Notes under the pieces: model-generated | What the model was told of the DNA's origin: nothing | Seen by the model: only the letters and a program-made list of their open reading frames with translations | The model's database searches: none | Part shown: piece by piece, positions 33,542 to 48,500 of the stretch | Layout of the letters: each line of letters opens with the position of its first letter | Numbering within the stretch: the first letter of the stretch is position 1 | Program-made: the position numbers and the translations under genes | Assembly (NCBI GenBank): GCA_932294295.1 | Contig: OW028579.1 | Location: 33,739,250 to 33,803,249, forward strand | DNA: 64,000 bases | Source: Alitta virens | Lineage: Eukaryota > Annelida > Polychaeta > Phyllodocida > Nereididae | Direction of reading: 5' to 3'

Positions 33542-36500
33542 CTGAAAAGACAACAGCGAATGTCATTCAACTTATTTGGCATTGAGTACTAAAAATGCAG
33601 CACAACGAAGTGTTAAAAGGACATCGACATTAGCTATTATTATTATTATATATCTTTAATCGTTCAAAAGAACAGTTACAGTATAAACCAAAAAGTCATA
33701 TTAAAAACAGAGTAAATTAACAAAAATATAAAAACCCTGCACATACTATAGCACTGCCTCTGTACAATATATCAATTGGTGCAAAGAAACTCTACAATGG
33801 ACACTACCTCTTGCTTAGTAAAATTCCATTCGTCAATTTCCAAACTATCTCTAATAACAACAAGTTTATTGATTTACATTCCTACTCTAGCATCCTCCTG
33901 ATTTTATAATATATTTTCAAATTCAAGTTATTTCATTAACATTGCTAAGTGAAAGGATTGACGCATTTGGATTTGTTAATTAGTTTGATGTTGTAAGCCT
34001 ATTAGGTTATTAAAATCTGTATTGCATATACACGCAGGCATAACTGGAGTGTGCATTGAGCAGAGCCTTGTGTTGGCCACTGTGGGTTGGGGTCTTCACC
34101 CACAATTATCGCCATCAGTTCATGAATTAACTGAAAAGGAAAAACTCTTACCAACTTGACAATAGATGGAGCAAGAATGCTCCCAATTCGAGCCAAGGTG
34201 CAGCTGAATCCATAGCCAAGATTCCTGAAATCAAATTACATATTATGCTATGTATTGATTCTGTGGCAAGCATTGCAACATTTATTATTGAAGCATGGGC
34301 GAATAAAACCTTCAGAGAGAGTTTGGTTCCTGCCAATAAGACCATTAGATCTGTTCCTTGATGATGTGAGAAACATTTTTCTCACCCATTTGGCATAAGT
34401 TAGAACATGAATGATATGGAGATTATACAACTATTATTATTGGAGCATGGGCAAATAAAACCTTCATCCGTAACTAACCCTAGAGATTTTGGTTCCTGCC
34501 AACAAGATCCTTAGATCTGTTAGTTAATGATGTGAGAAACATTTTCCTGACCCATTTGCCTCAAGTTAGAACAGGAATGATATGGAGATTACTTGTAGGC
34601 CTGGGTTACTGTCTAAAGTTACAACTCTCAATTGCAAACCCCATAACTTCTCAAAAGTTTCATCTACCCATGCTTACAAAAACAGCAGCTGTATAGTCCT
34701 TTAGTGCATAAAAAACAAGATGATTAAGTATTTGGAAAAAAAAGTCAAAAACAGCAGTGCAAACATGGCAGAAACCATACAAGAACATTTCATGCTTAAA
34801 GGTTTAGATATTCAGGTAATACTAATGCCAAAATGCAGCACTTTCTCTTGATCCTTCATATTACCGGCTATACATTTTCAGTACCTGACACAGGTTGGAT
34901 AACTTTCAGCTGTAAAGACTTGCACAGCGATCCAGGCTCCAGCGATGCCCAATTTTGATGCCATGACCAGACCAGATATGGCAGTTCCCTGCATCTCATC
35001 ACTTGAAACTGAAGCAAAACACACATTATCTCTGGTAAAATGTTACCTGTATGACTATTCCATTTCCTACAATATGATATAATAGCATAATTCTTATTGA
35101 GAAGGAGTTGTCCCAGATTATGCAATTTCGCTTACACAGATCTATGCCCCAAAGCTGTTCCCGTTCGATTCAACTTGGCGGCAAAAAAAAGTTGTTCTTT
35201 AAATTTCACTGAATCAGACATAATGTAGATTCTAAAGGAAGAGATGGATCGATTGTCACTCCTTGGTTTATATAAACTCTTGCATGTTCAAATGACTTGC
35301 CAAAAGCAAAAGATAGGAGCGGATATAACTATGTGGAGGAGACTTATAGGGCAGTCCTTTGATAGCCACGCATATATGCTTTTTAATCACTTCATGTACC
35401 ATAGGAGACTACAGTTAGTTTCACTAAAAAACGGCCTGTCAAATTGAATCTAGACAAAGCTAGACAACTTCTGTTATACGATGCCACCTGTCACTAACCG
35501 GAACCATCTGGCTATAGCTGGCTACTCAAAGCCAGATCTAAAAGTACATATTTATGATATATTAGATAAATTTCTTACATTTGCCAAGGTTTATATTTTT
35601 TTTCAGTATGCCGACCATAAGCTAGGAGTAGACAGAAGTGGTTGACTTTAGACAGTTATATCTACAGCCAGGAATAGGTGGCATCAGCTGTCTGGAGTCG
35701 ACCAAATTTTATGAAACTAACTGTATGATAAATATCAATCTATCTGTCTTGATATATACACATGTTTTCACTCACCTGTGTAGACCACAACAATGACCGA
35801 CAAAGCCGCAAGTCCAGATATCAGTGAGTATGTAAGCGCTGTGACCCTCCTGCCAATACTGGAATGTAAAAACACAAAACTTGAATTCTCGTTTAAATAT
35901 CTTGACATAATAGGCACATATAATACATTTTTATGTATACAAGCGAAATCTTACAAAACGTGATTGTAGTTTCAGGAGGTCTGCAAAGCAACATTTACAT
36001 TATTCACACTATTTTCCGAATGTTATGGCATTGACATACAGCAGTTTTAGAGCGAGCTTGGACCGTTGCATCCTCAGAATGACTTTTCAAACTGATTGAA
36101 ACAATTGATAAGAACGATATAATCATCCCAACATCTGGGCAATAAACTTGTTTTCACCTCTTGGACCAATCTTTAACCCCTTTTCTGTACAGTTGTAATT
36201 CTATTTCGATATCTTCTCCACTAATGGCCTGTATAGCACAGACAAGTATTTTATGACAAGGACAATTACTTTACAATCTTTCTGACCTGTCTTTTTCATC
36301 CCTGAACTGTCCATGCTCACTCTAAAACTGCTGTAATTCTCATCGTAAAGCGGCAAAGACATTTAACAACAAACTTGATATATTACACTACAAAATTGCG
36401 GCGGATCAGTTGATGACTTGAACTCTGTAAGACGGAGGTCGTCCAGGTCAAAGGTCATCCAGGTCAAAGGTCATCCAAGGTCAAGGTCATCCCAAGGTGA

Positions 36501-39500
36501 CATACCAAGAACTAGCAATACCGGACCCATAGCTACCTACCAGCTTACTAGTAGCCGAAACTTTGTTGTATTAAGTCGGCTTTCCTTAATGAAGTTGTAA
36601 ACACCTCAAGCACTTTTATTTCCAAATCTAGAATTTCAGAAAAAATCCTTATATTTAGAGGAGGTGTGATATACAGAGAATATGGCAGATATGCAATACT
36701 AACTCTACGCAATAGTGGGTTTCCTTTAAGAACTCTTTGAAAGTTTCATTACATTGTACTGGACTGGACTGTCCTATGTTTAAAATCTATGGTCGGTGAT
36801 GTCAGAAAACTTTGATTCATAGAGCTTAAAGAGTTGCACATGCGGCGTAGTAATAATGTATGTCAAATGGAATCCCAGTGAAGACGTGAGCTAATGTTAC
36901 ATCCACAGTGACCTCACTCGAAGCTCACAGGATGAGTCCACAAGTTGACATCACGTACAGTTAGCTCACCATGAGCTCACCTTGTGATCTCTCGTTAGGT
37001 GACGTGGTATATTATACACTCTTAGAAAAAACTATAAATAGGTTTAATGTCTCCACCATTGATTACAGGCCAGCTATACCAGAAACTATATAAATATAAC
37101 TGCTGCTTTATTGTGACCCTTGAATCACCACCAGGAGCAAGGGTGGCTGCTTACTGTTTGGGTAACCCTAGTTCGATTCTCACTCCTTTTTACTGTTGAA
37201 AATTTTTTTTAATATCTGATATCATGCCAAAAAACTGCTTGGGCTTCTTTTTAATTTTATATATCACTCATATAAGTAATTATAATTAATGATTGATACA
37301 GCACACAGCAAGGCATCCAGAGAGTTCCACTGTATCAATTCACAAATATATATATATGAATTACATTGTGTGACTTTATAAAAGTGGCTTCACTATCCCA
37401 AGACAAGGCCACCTAGTTTCAAAGTCGCTGGCTGGTAGTGGTTATGGTGTAGGACTGTTAGGCTTAGGTAAGGTAGGTTGGTTGAAGGTTCAACCCAGCT
37501 TAGGAAAATCATGCATAAAGGCTGTTCTTGGAGATTTTTTTTTTAGTTCATCATTAGTTATAACAAAGTTACACAGCTTAATTTTTCAGTGCTTCCATGG
37601 GATGGGAAAGTTGCAGAAACATAGAATCACACATGATCAGCTCACAGAAGACTCGCACTGTGACCTCAACTCTGTGAGCTCACTGTGAGACCAGTGTGCA
37701 CTCTTTGTGAGTTTCTGTGAGCTCACTGTGAGCTCAATGTGAGCTCAAATTCTTCACTGGGGTAGCAATTCTATGTAAACAGCCATCTTTTTTCTCACAC
37801 TTGTGCAGGATTTTGACTGGCTTTAGGGAAATAGGTGCCACCATGTTAGCTTGAGTCCTAATTCATTGAGGTACCACAATTAGTATGATTAGGAATTGAT
37901 CCTGTGGATTGAAGAAGCTGAGAGATAAGAATGGATCAGGTTTATTTATACCAGTTGTTGAAGTAGATTACGCTGAGGACTGCCGGCGCTTCCACGCTTC
38001 CGGAGATGAACATGTTCAGGTAGCGACTTCCTGCCAATGACCTCACCCCGAATGACAAGCCGTAGAAGACCATTCCACAGTTGAACCTACGAATAATGCA
38101 ATTACACACACTTAAATAGGACAATGATACTTAATTTAATCAATTTGCTGAATTTAAAAATAACATACTTTTAGCGCAAGCCATTGACAAGTAAACGTGT
38201 GTAAATACTATGTCAAAAACTAGGTAACCAATTATTTTTGGATGATTTTTGTGCCCCTGTTTAGTATGATGGACAAAGTAACATGCAATCAGAAGATCTA
38301 GACTGTAAATTTCATGGACTTGTTTACAAATTGCTTCGTGTTGAAGAAGCTTATGTTAAAGACACTAATTTCCATCTGCCATTCCTAATAAATGCAGGTA
38401 ATAAATCACAAGTGTGGCCAAGTGTGCCACGTGCGTTTTCCATACATTTGGATAATGCATGGTTTTCACCACATCATAATCAGGCAAAAGCCATGCATTT
38501 TCCATGCGTTTATCCTTCTCATGGAAAAAGCACGTGGCACATTTGGCCATGTAGGGATTAATGAATTTGAAATAGCAGGATCAACCAAATGTCGCATGCC
38601 AAGGTGTATTATATATCTTGGAGCAGAACAGCATCAAAGGACTTAACTTGACTCACACTGAAGAAAACAAAGCATTCATGACCACTCGCCATACCTCGTG
38701 TTTGGTTAGGCAGAAGAAATAAGTCACAAGAAGAAAATTATACCCACCAAATCCAACCAAGTACCAAAGACTTCTTGATGTAGACCCTGTTGCTGAACAG
38801 ATCCAGATAAGTGTATCTGCTTCTTCCTTTCATTTCTTGCTTTTCTTTCTGGGCTAGCATCTTGATGGCACTCAAGTCTGGGACGGGGCGTTTGTTCCAC
38901 TTCGCGACTTGGCGGATAACATCCTCTGCTTCTTCGAATCGTTCTTGTATGATAAGCCAGCGGACAGATTCTGGAACAAACCTAATTCAGAAGATTGGCA
39001 AAAGGTTATTAGCATGTCATCAACAAAACAATCTTCATTGTTGTACATGTAGGAGGAAATGGAATGATTGCTGCAAATGCCATGCATAGTTCTATGATGA
39101 ATTCTACTACATAAATGCCCATGTAGTAACTAGGTAGGCAGAAAATTGTGCATGAGTGGACTACAATGGTTGATTTTGTGTGTAGGCAGAACTGGGAAAG
39201 ACACAAGAAACGAATAGTTGGGTCTTTGGAAACTCTGTCATCTGCTGTTACAGTTGGAGCTTAGCATTGAGGTAACAAGTGATACAATATAACAGATTCT
39301 ATTGAGTGTGCTTTGATTATTGCAGTGAGTTTATGCAGTTCTTTGTCATATTACTTACAGGCTAACTGAATTTGAACCAACATTAATAATTTTCATCAAC
39401 AGAGACATTTGTATACTGATACATAATGTACCTGTAAGTTGCATGATCGTTTGAGTCTATACAATGAAATGAAATTAAATTGTATGATCACACTTGTTCA

Positions 39501-42500
39501 AAGATAAAATGTACATTAATTATTCCTTCAAATTATATAGAGTCTTTAACAGTGTTTCTAAGTACAGTGTAATCTGGATGACTGTGTAAATGACATTAAT
39601 TTAACCATAAAAATGTGTTACATTTTTGCACATAGTTACATCAGCTACAACTTAGTAAGGACACTTACCACCAAGTGAATAGCAAAGGCACTCCAATGAT
39701 TGACGTTGCTATCGTCAGATGGCGCCAATCTTGCAGTAAATAAGCCCCCAAACCGAGGCTCATCACCCCAATAGACCAGAATGGAATGGCCCCTGTAAGG
39801 GTCCTCCATTTCCGCCCAACGAATTCCATGGGGAGAGAGTAATTGGCTACCAGGACACCTCCAACACAAGTGCCCACCACAAACCTGTGGATAACATAAT
39901 GATAAAAAAAAATCTGAGCATTTTATAATAATATATCAAAAGCAAATTGCATCAAGAGAAAAGCAGTAAGGCTTGTTCTGTCAGTTAAAATAAGCATCAA
40001 AACAGCAATGTGGATGGAATTTTTTTTTTCTCCTGAAAACAATGATATCCCAGATAACATCGTTTCAACATCAGCACGATATCGGCGATGTTAATACGAT
40101 GTTTTAATGACAGTGGCTCATATGGAAACGAACATGGGCCAATTTGGGATGTTATCTCTGATATATATGATAACTCTTTAAGATTGCATTGAAAAAATGA
40201 ATAATAATAATACAAAAAATATAAATATACATTCAAATTGAACAAGTCTCGAGTTAATTTGAAAGCGTTTTATTTTAGCATTGAGTGAGTTATATTATAT
40301 TTAATGATCTTTGCAGGACAGCTAGATGGGCAAAACCGGAGAATGCATTGCTCACAGAGCATTGTGTTGGCCACTGGGGTTTGAGGTCTTTACCTAGAGT
40401 GTTACCACCCTTGCCCTGAAGAGGTCCAGGACTTTCAAGGTCTTTATTTTAACTACTCAAAATGCTTCGGAAACTGGTCAAAGTTACAATTTTTTGTTAA
40501 AATTTAACTTTGACTTAACCACACAACCCCCTCCATTCAATTCAGATTATACCCTTTGAATGTGACATTTATATTGTTTCAACTTCCATATTGCTCTTAA
40601 AACTGACCACGAATGACACTAGATGGCAGAAATATTATAGGTCAGACTAAAATTGTGTTCCACTTTCATAATGGAATGATCTCTGCACTACTAAATTACC
40701 GCCATTGATATATCAATCAACCCCTAAAGTAAAATTAGATGCAATTTAAACCCAATCCGGAGCCAAAATAATGGCAATTTTCAATGACATGCACACGTTT
40801 TTCTTTGTAGACAGTTTTGCCACTAAGGCAAAAAAGCCTCATAACAAAATCGGAAGTTTGTGACAGGTCCAATTCCGGTGATGCCATTTCTACTTTCTCT
40901 CAACTACACTCTTTTGAAGGGACAGCTGTCATTTATGTTTCTTCAGATGCCATATTATTTGGATGCTGTAGTGAATGAACCATATTGCTCTTTTATTAGC
41001 CATACAGTAATACCTGATAAATAAGAATGAAAATAGTTTTTACAATTTTGCAATAAATATATGACGGTGAACCTTTTTCTTTTTTAACGAAATACTGCAA
41101 TGACATCACTATTCATCAAATCATATTGCAGGCTGCACACATAGCTAATTTCAGGTAATAGTAAATAGAAGATTTTAACACAGGTTTTGTACAGTACATG
41201 TTAGCTAAGATAATTACTCAAAATTCATTTAATATTGAGCAATAATTGTACATTTTTCGTATTTTGATGAAAATGACATTGTAATTTACTAATTACAGTT
41301 AAAGTTCTAATTTTGTATTCTTAGACATTAAGTCAATACCAGCCCTTATTTTGTATGAAATTAAATTGTTAAAATGTTGTTCTCATTTTACAATAAAGGC
41401 TCTTACACAAAAAAAACACTCAAAAATATATTTAATTATTCAGTGCCAATGACCTAGTTTGCTGCAAATCATACATCATGTATTCACTTTTAACTCTTTT
41501 CCACTATAGCTTTCTTCATCCAGTAAAAATCTATGTTGGACTCCTTGCCATCCACTATATAGTATTGTTGGTTGTTATTTTATTACCACAAATAAAACAA
41601 TGGGGAGAAAAGTAACAGAGCCTACCTCCCAATTAAAGTAAACAATGAATTATCATTGACTCTTATCATCTCACCTTATAATTGTGAAGACCAGCCATGA
41701 ATTAGCAAAAGCAGTAACGAGACAAGAGATGAGAAGACTGGCATAGAAGAGGAAGAAAGTCTTCTTCCTCCCTAGATTGTCTCCCAAAATACCCGCCAGG
41801 ATCGCCCCAACCATCACTCCAACCATTTGGACTGTGGTTGTTATGGAAGGCAGCCAGTGTTGGTTGCAAACTAGGCGCCACTGAAAATAGAACAAATATA
41901 CTTATTATGACATTATTTGGTGTATTAAACTTTTTCCAAAAATAATCGTATTGTAGTGTATACTAAAATAATGTTTAAGAGTACCAATCAAAATCATTAT
42001 TATCTGTGAAAATTACTGGTAGACTGATAGTGACTTTGGTAAAAGGTTTAGTTTAGGGATGGCCTGGATAATTTTCAATAAGGCCCTGACAAAGAACAAG
42101 TGTATTACAAATAATATTACTATAAGTTAGAAGAAGTAAGCACTCTCTTATTGTTCCCTGTAAGATATTGGGTACAATGATACAGTAAAATTTCATAGAT
42201 AACATAGGCTGCACCACAGCAAAACCCTCAGCGAATATCCCACATAATACACAGTATCTGGCCGATGGGCAGGTGGACACAAGCGGGAACGTAACACTTA
42301 CGCTTCCTGAGCAAAACTCTAACACTAATGTCCTCACCCTAATGAAATTTCATACAGCAATACTCTATATGGTCTAGTGGTGCTTTTGATCATCCCATTG
42401 CCAGGTGGTGCCTTTTGACAGAAACATTGACACATTATGTCGGCTATCTTTTACAAAATTTGAAAGAAATGTGTGTATTAACGTATTTCCTTTGATAAAT

Positions 42501-45500
42501 ACACCTGAGCAACGACCACCTTGCCTAATGTGACCAACAACCACAAAAATAATTCAGAAATGTCAACTTCTCTTTATTGAACCACTGCCAAAAGTGTGCG
42601 CACTCAACTGGAATTTCCTAAATTTGCCGAGGGTATGCTGCTGCAGCAGCCAATGTTTATTATTGTTTATTCTTTACAAATAGAGCACATTGGCAACATG
42701 TCCAACTTGTGGCAAGTTTGTGCCCGACTTAAATAAAGAAGTAAGGTAAAAAAAAATGGTATGCACATTAAAGGAGCATTCACACTGTCACGTATAAGAC
42801 CAACGAGTGACCACGTACTACAAGGGCTCACTCGTGGCTCTGTTAATCACTCGTTGAATGACCGTCAAACACTCGCCGTACATCGGTCGCCAAGCGAACG
42901 AGAGGCATACCAGAGGCACAGAAGAGAATAGGCGTACGTAGAATGTACGTAGAATGTTCGTATAACGTACATAAAACGTACGTAGAAAGCTCGCCGAGTG
43001 AATACCAAGCGAGTTACGTAATTAATAAAAACAATTCACTCGCTGAACGTCTGCCAAATTTTTAGACATGTTTAATTTTTACCCTCTCCATGTATACTGA
43101 TGATTTAGCGCTACCAGGAGAGTTCTACGGATAAGTCTGAGTATCCTTGAAACGCTCATCGAGTGAATCACGTATGGCCAAGGACGAGCAAGAGTAAAAA
43201 AATATTTATATATGTGATCACTCTTAGGTCGTATTCGTGACAGTGCGAAAGCCCCTTAATCCACAACTAAAAAACACAAATTTGATATGTTTGACAAATA
43301 AAGTGGTCTAATACGTGATAGATCAAAAATTTGAAACTTTGAACCTTGGTTCGCTTTTATATCAGGGTGCCGCGGTCCAGTGGTTTGCTTGTTATGGTGT
43401 GTGAGCAAACCTGACATTATCTCTCATAATTGGATTTTGCATCATGACAAATTACTTGATAAGAATCGAAAAACTCAGCCAAGCAGGAAGCGCAATCGAT
43501 GGCCAAAGCGGACAAGCCAAAGTGAACAAGCCCAAACTATGCTTATTATTGTATGCTCAGATGACAGGGACGTATTTTTTGTTAAGTTGTTGGTATTTTG
43601 AGCATTATGTTCAAACTTGAACCGCTCGAAATGATGCATTTTAACTCGCACACAGTGTGCAGGCATTATTTCACATATACCAGCTACAGCCAAGCCCATT
43701 TCAAATTTGCCGCCCATCAGCCCCATTGACTTCCATGTTAAATCAAAGTGCTCACTATGTTGCTATTAGCCATTAAATCAGTAAACTCTGATCGTTTCTA
43801 AGTTGAAGCCAATTCTAGTCAATTAAACTCCATGTCACTGCTTGTAGTCTCCTCAAACCAACTTTTGGTGTCGCCTCAGTGCCTGCAAGCTGTCCCATAA
43901 AATCAATCAATTTTGTCCCTTGGCTGAATGCGGACGCCCACTGCCACCCACTGACCCGATTTGAATCATTCTTAGGTGTTACCACGCCCGTGAATTAAAA
44001 ATACAAATTATAGATAAATAAATAAAAATGTTGGTAAAATATTGGGACAAAACCTTATGAGGTGGCATAAATAGATTCAGATTCTTTTATTTTGCCTAAA
44101 GATTTACATTGTAGGCCTACAATAGAATTGTTTTTAGTTTTATATTATATAAACAATCGTGAGGTGGCATAAATAGTGTCAGATGATGTCAATGCAGTGC
44201 TAAATGGCTAAAATATCAGCCTATATTTGAATAATACTTCATGAATAGCTGCTTAAAAAATATCAGATAAAAAAAAATATTTCTTTGGAATACGTGTCAA
44301 TGTCACTTTTTTGGTCACAAAATCGCTTCATGATTTTTGTGTAATGTCAATGCAGTGCTAAATGGTTAAAAAATCAGCCTATACTTGAATAATACTTCAT
44401 GCGAAGTTGCTTAAAAATATATAACAAAACCAGTTATGATATTTCTTTGGAATGCGTGTCAAGGCCACATTTCAGGTAACGAAATCGCTTCATGATTTGT
44501 ATGTGTGGCCCAGGCAACATTGTTGTGAAAGTGATACTCCCAATGATTACAGTGAGGGTCATCACTGTCAATATTATTTTCATATTTCTGACACCTTTAT
44601 GGACACTCTCTAAATTGTGTAGTGCATTGATATTGATTATTTATACAGAGATGGTATTAACAAGCATAGCAGCTAAGCAATTGTTGAAAATCTTCGGCCA
44701 ACAAAAATTAAATGCGGGAAGCAATGTTTACGTTGAAACCTCTTATTAACACAATATCTAAGCATGAATACCTTATAAAAATGATGGTGACTTGGATTCG
44801 CTCTATCCAAACATAGACGTTGGCATCACATCGTCTTTAAAATGACTAAATAATGAAGATTTTGGGTTATGGTCAAATACAACTGCATGAGATGAAATGA
44901 CAAAACTATTATTGGTCAAATACAACTGCATGAGATGAAATGACAAAACTATTATTGGTCAAATACAACTGCATGAGATAAAATGGCAAAACTATTATTG
45001 GTCAAATACAACTGCATGAAATGAAATGACAAAACTATTATTGGTCAAATACAACTGCATGAGATGAAATGACAAAACTATTATTGGTCAAATACAACTG
45101 CATGAGATGAAATGACAAAACTATTATTGGTCAAATACAACTGCATGACATGAAATGACAAAACTATTATTGGTCAAATACAACTACATGAGATGAAATG
45201 ACAAAACTATTACATAAGTTGCAAACTAATTGAACCAGGTGGTTCTTGGTGGGAGCCATTTTTTGAACTGATGACGACCGAGTATTACAAATATCATTTT
45301 GTTCAAATTGGTCTTTATTCTATGACTTCCTTGTAGACACATTGATAATATCTTATCATCATAAATATTTCACAGAAGGTTTCAAGTTTATGGAAAACTT
45401 TGTGTTTATATTACACTTTTACTTTTTATTAAAAAATGAAAAATGCTAAATCAATATATTGTGTAACCATGAGCAGAACGGAACATGATCATTTAATTTA

Positions 45501-48500
45501 AGACAGTGTTATTCTCTGGAAATGTTTTCAACAACAAAATCATAATGAAATACTTGTAGTGCATAAATCTAAATATTCGCAGATATTATGCCACTTTAGC
45601 CAGCTTAAAAAAACTTGTGGGCTACACAATCACAGATTATGTTACAATTTTTTTTATATAGTCTAGACAGTAAAAAACAACATATTAAGCGCAACACATA
45701 AATGCTCTTAACAGACCATACCAAACACTGTGCGCTGTCACCTATACGCCACGTGACCTAATCATGGACATTCTTTGCCAGTTTACCTAATTAAACAAAA
45801 TGATTGATTAACCTATGTAGCCGATAGGCTGTATATACACTTCAGAAATCTTCTCTTGAAAATGCAAGAGAAAAAAATAATATTTTCTTGAGCAATTTTT
45901 CTGAATTGCCTGCTTGACAGAACAAGAATTGCGTAAAATCAGCACATGAACATCTGATTATTCTGTGATGTCATTGTTAGACCTTTAATGCCAAAAGCCA
46001 GCCTTTATACTTTAAGGGAAATTGCTTAATTTACATTAGATGAGTAAACGAGCAAAACAGAAACATCTTTAGATTGCTGGGCAGTTAGGTGACAAAACAC
46101 AGTGCAAAAGAGCAATGATGCTAAAAGAATAATGTTATAATATTCAGTAACTGTTTTATAATCGTTTTAACAGTTTCGTTTTAAAACTGGCCACCCAATG
46201 TTTCCTTGGGAGTAGCAATTTATAATGACACAAAGTACATATGCATGTAGCTTGTGCATGCAATGGTAGTATAAGAAAATACTTAACATCAACATTTTGC
46301 ATATAAAAGAGTTTGAAGCACATTAATATTGCTTTTTATATTAAGCTTTTCTTCAAATGTTGCACAAGCAATAATTTGCCATTTGGCCATGTTTTAGACT
46401 TTATCAAAACTTTTATCAAATGTCAGCACATATTTTCAATGGTATTTTAGATTTTAATGTCTGAACAGATCACTGCACACATGAATAAATTATTTGCCAA
46501 GCACTTAGGTGCTTATCACAAAGGTCATGGTTGTAGCCAGGTTTTAACTCATGCTATAGACACCTGGAAACGTTCATTGGATAATGATAAATTTGTTGGT
46601 ACTTTAATGATGGATTTGTCAAAGGCTTTTGATTGTATACCGCATGATTTACTTATTGCGAAATTGCGTTCTTATGTTTTAGTGATGACTCTTGTTTATT
46701 CATGATTAATTATTTAGACAATAGAAAGCAATGTGTACAAATTAAAGATTCCAGAAGTTCTTGGCTTGCTTTGAAAAGGGGAATTCCCCAAGGCTCATGT
46801 TTGGGGCCTTTGATGTTCAACATTTTTATCAATGACTTGTTCTGGAATGTACAAAAATGCACAGATGTTTAATTATGCTGATGATAACACCCTGAGTGTC
46901 AGTAGTACAAGTCTTGATGCAGTAGTCGAATTGTTAAAAGTGGATACTGTTAATACTATGAAGTGGTTTTCAGATAATTATATGCAGGCAAATCCTGATA
47001 AATTCCAGGTAATGTTCTTAAAGCCTCAAAGAAATCCTGTTACTTTACCAGACAATGTGATAATTGAAGATATTAAGACAAGTGACAATGACAGTTGTTG
47101 GGTGTATTGATCGACAATAATCTTAATTTCGATGAACATGTCAAAAATATGTGTAAAACAGCATCAAACCAATTGATTCAGAAGATATTATTTATATTAA
47201 AGTCTGTGCTTGGTATAGTTGAAATTAAACCATCTGCAAATACTTTTACATTATCCAACTTTAATTTTTGTCCTGTGTGAAAATATTGTAGTAAGTCATC
47301 TGCCAAAAAGATAGAAAAGATCCAAGAGAGAGCCTTAAGGTACTTAACAAATCATGATATGAGTTATCAAGAATTGCTCAATTTCACAGGTTATGTTTCT
47401 ATGCATCAAAGTCGTTTAAAATGTATAGCCATTGAAGTGTTTAGATGTGTGCATAATTTAAATCCTGAGTTCATTGATGATATTTTTGTTGTTAAAGTCA
47501 TACCACGTTTTAACAAAATAATGTATGGAGAGACAACATTCTTTTCATATATAATGTTACTGCCATCAAATTTTAAGAAGCTTTAGATTTAATGATTTTA
47601 AAAAGTTGATATCGAAATGGGAAGGTCCACAATGTTGCTGCAATGTTTGTATTTTGCGATATATTTTAGACATTTCTGTCATGGTTATATTATAATTTAA
47701 TTAGTTTTTATTTTTATAGTTTTATCTGCACTTTATATTTGGCACATATACAGTCGACCAATAGAGCTAATTTTATATATCTTATGTCGAGTTTAAATAA
47801 AGATTATTCTATTCTATTCTATTCTGATAAACCATAAACCAGGCCGCCTCGGGGTAACTTTGGCCGCCCATGAAAAAAGGGATTTTCACGAGGCTTATTA
47901 TGAATTGGCCTAATACAGGTAACGTTTTTTTGCATAAATAATATCTATAACCTACAAGATTCCCTAAAAATTAAAAATCATGCATAACCGTTAATGCCCG
48001 GCTATGCTGCTCCAGGAACAGTTATGATGAGGCATGCAGTTTTCAATAGTCAGTAGTTGTTGTATACTTTAAATTGGTTCCGGAAACCAGGTTGTACACA
48101 TGCAAGCAAATTGGAATGGCAATATTGTGCAGAGAATATCTCAGCGATCAAATTGGTGTACAGCTAAAACGTAGAGTAAATGAATATTAGTATATCAGCT
48201 TTCTGCAGCTTAGTGCGGGGTATCTTTGGCCATGGCCAAACTTACCCTCATGGTCACAAATTTTCTGATATATTACATAACATAGCATGACACAACATAA
48301 TATTTATTAATCAGCAAAATTGACATCTCTGACACAAGAATAAAGTTACAAATGGATTTTGGGACAAAGGTGTTTCTGAATCTTTATATCCTCATCCTAG
48401 GCACCCTAAACCTTCGTCCACTGCAGTCTTGCAAGAAGTATGTGAAGATATTTGTTTATTAAAGTAACAAGGTCATATCATTGCTTAATCATCGAATAAT

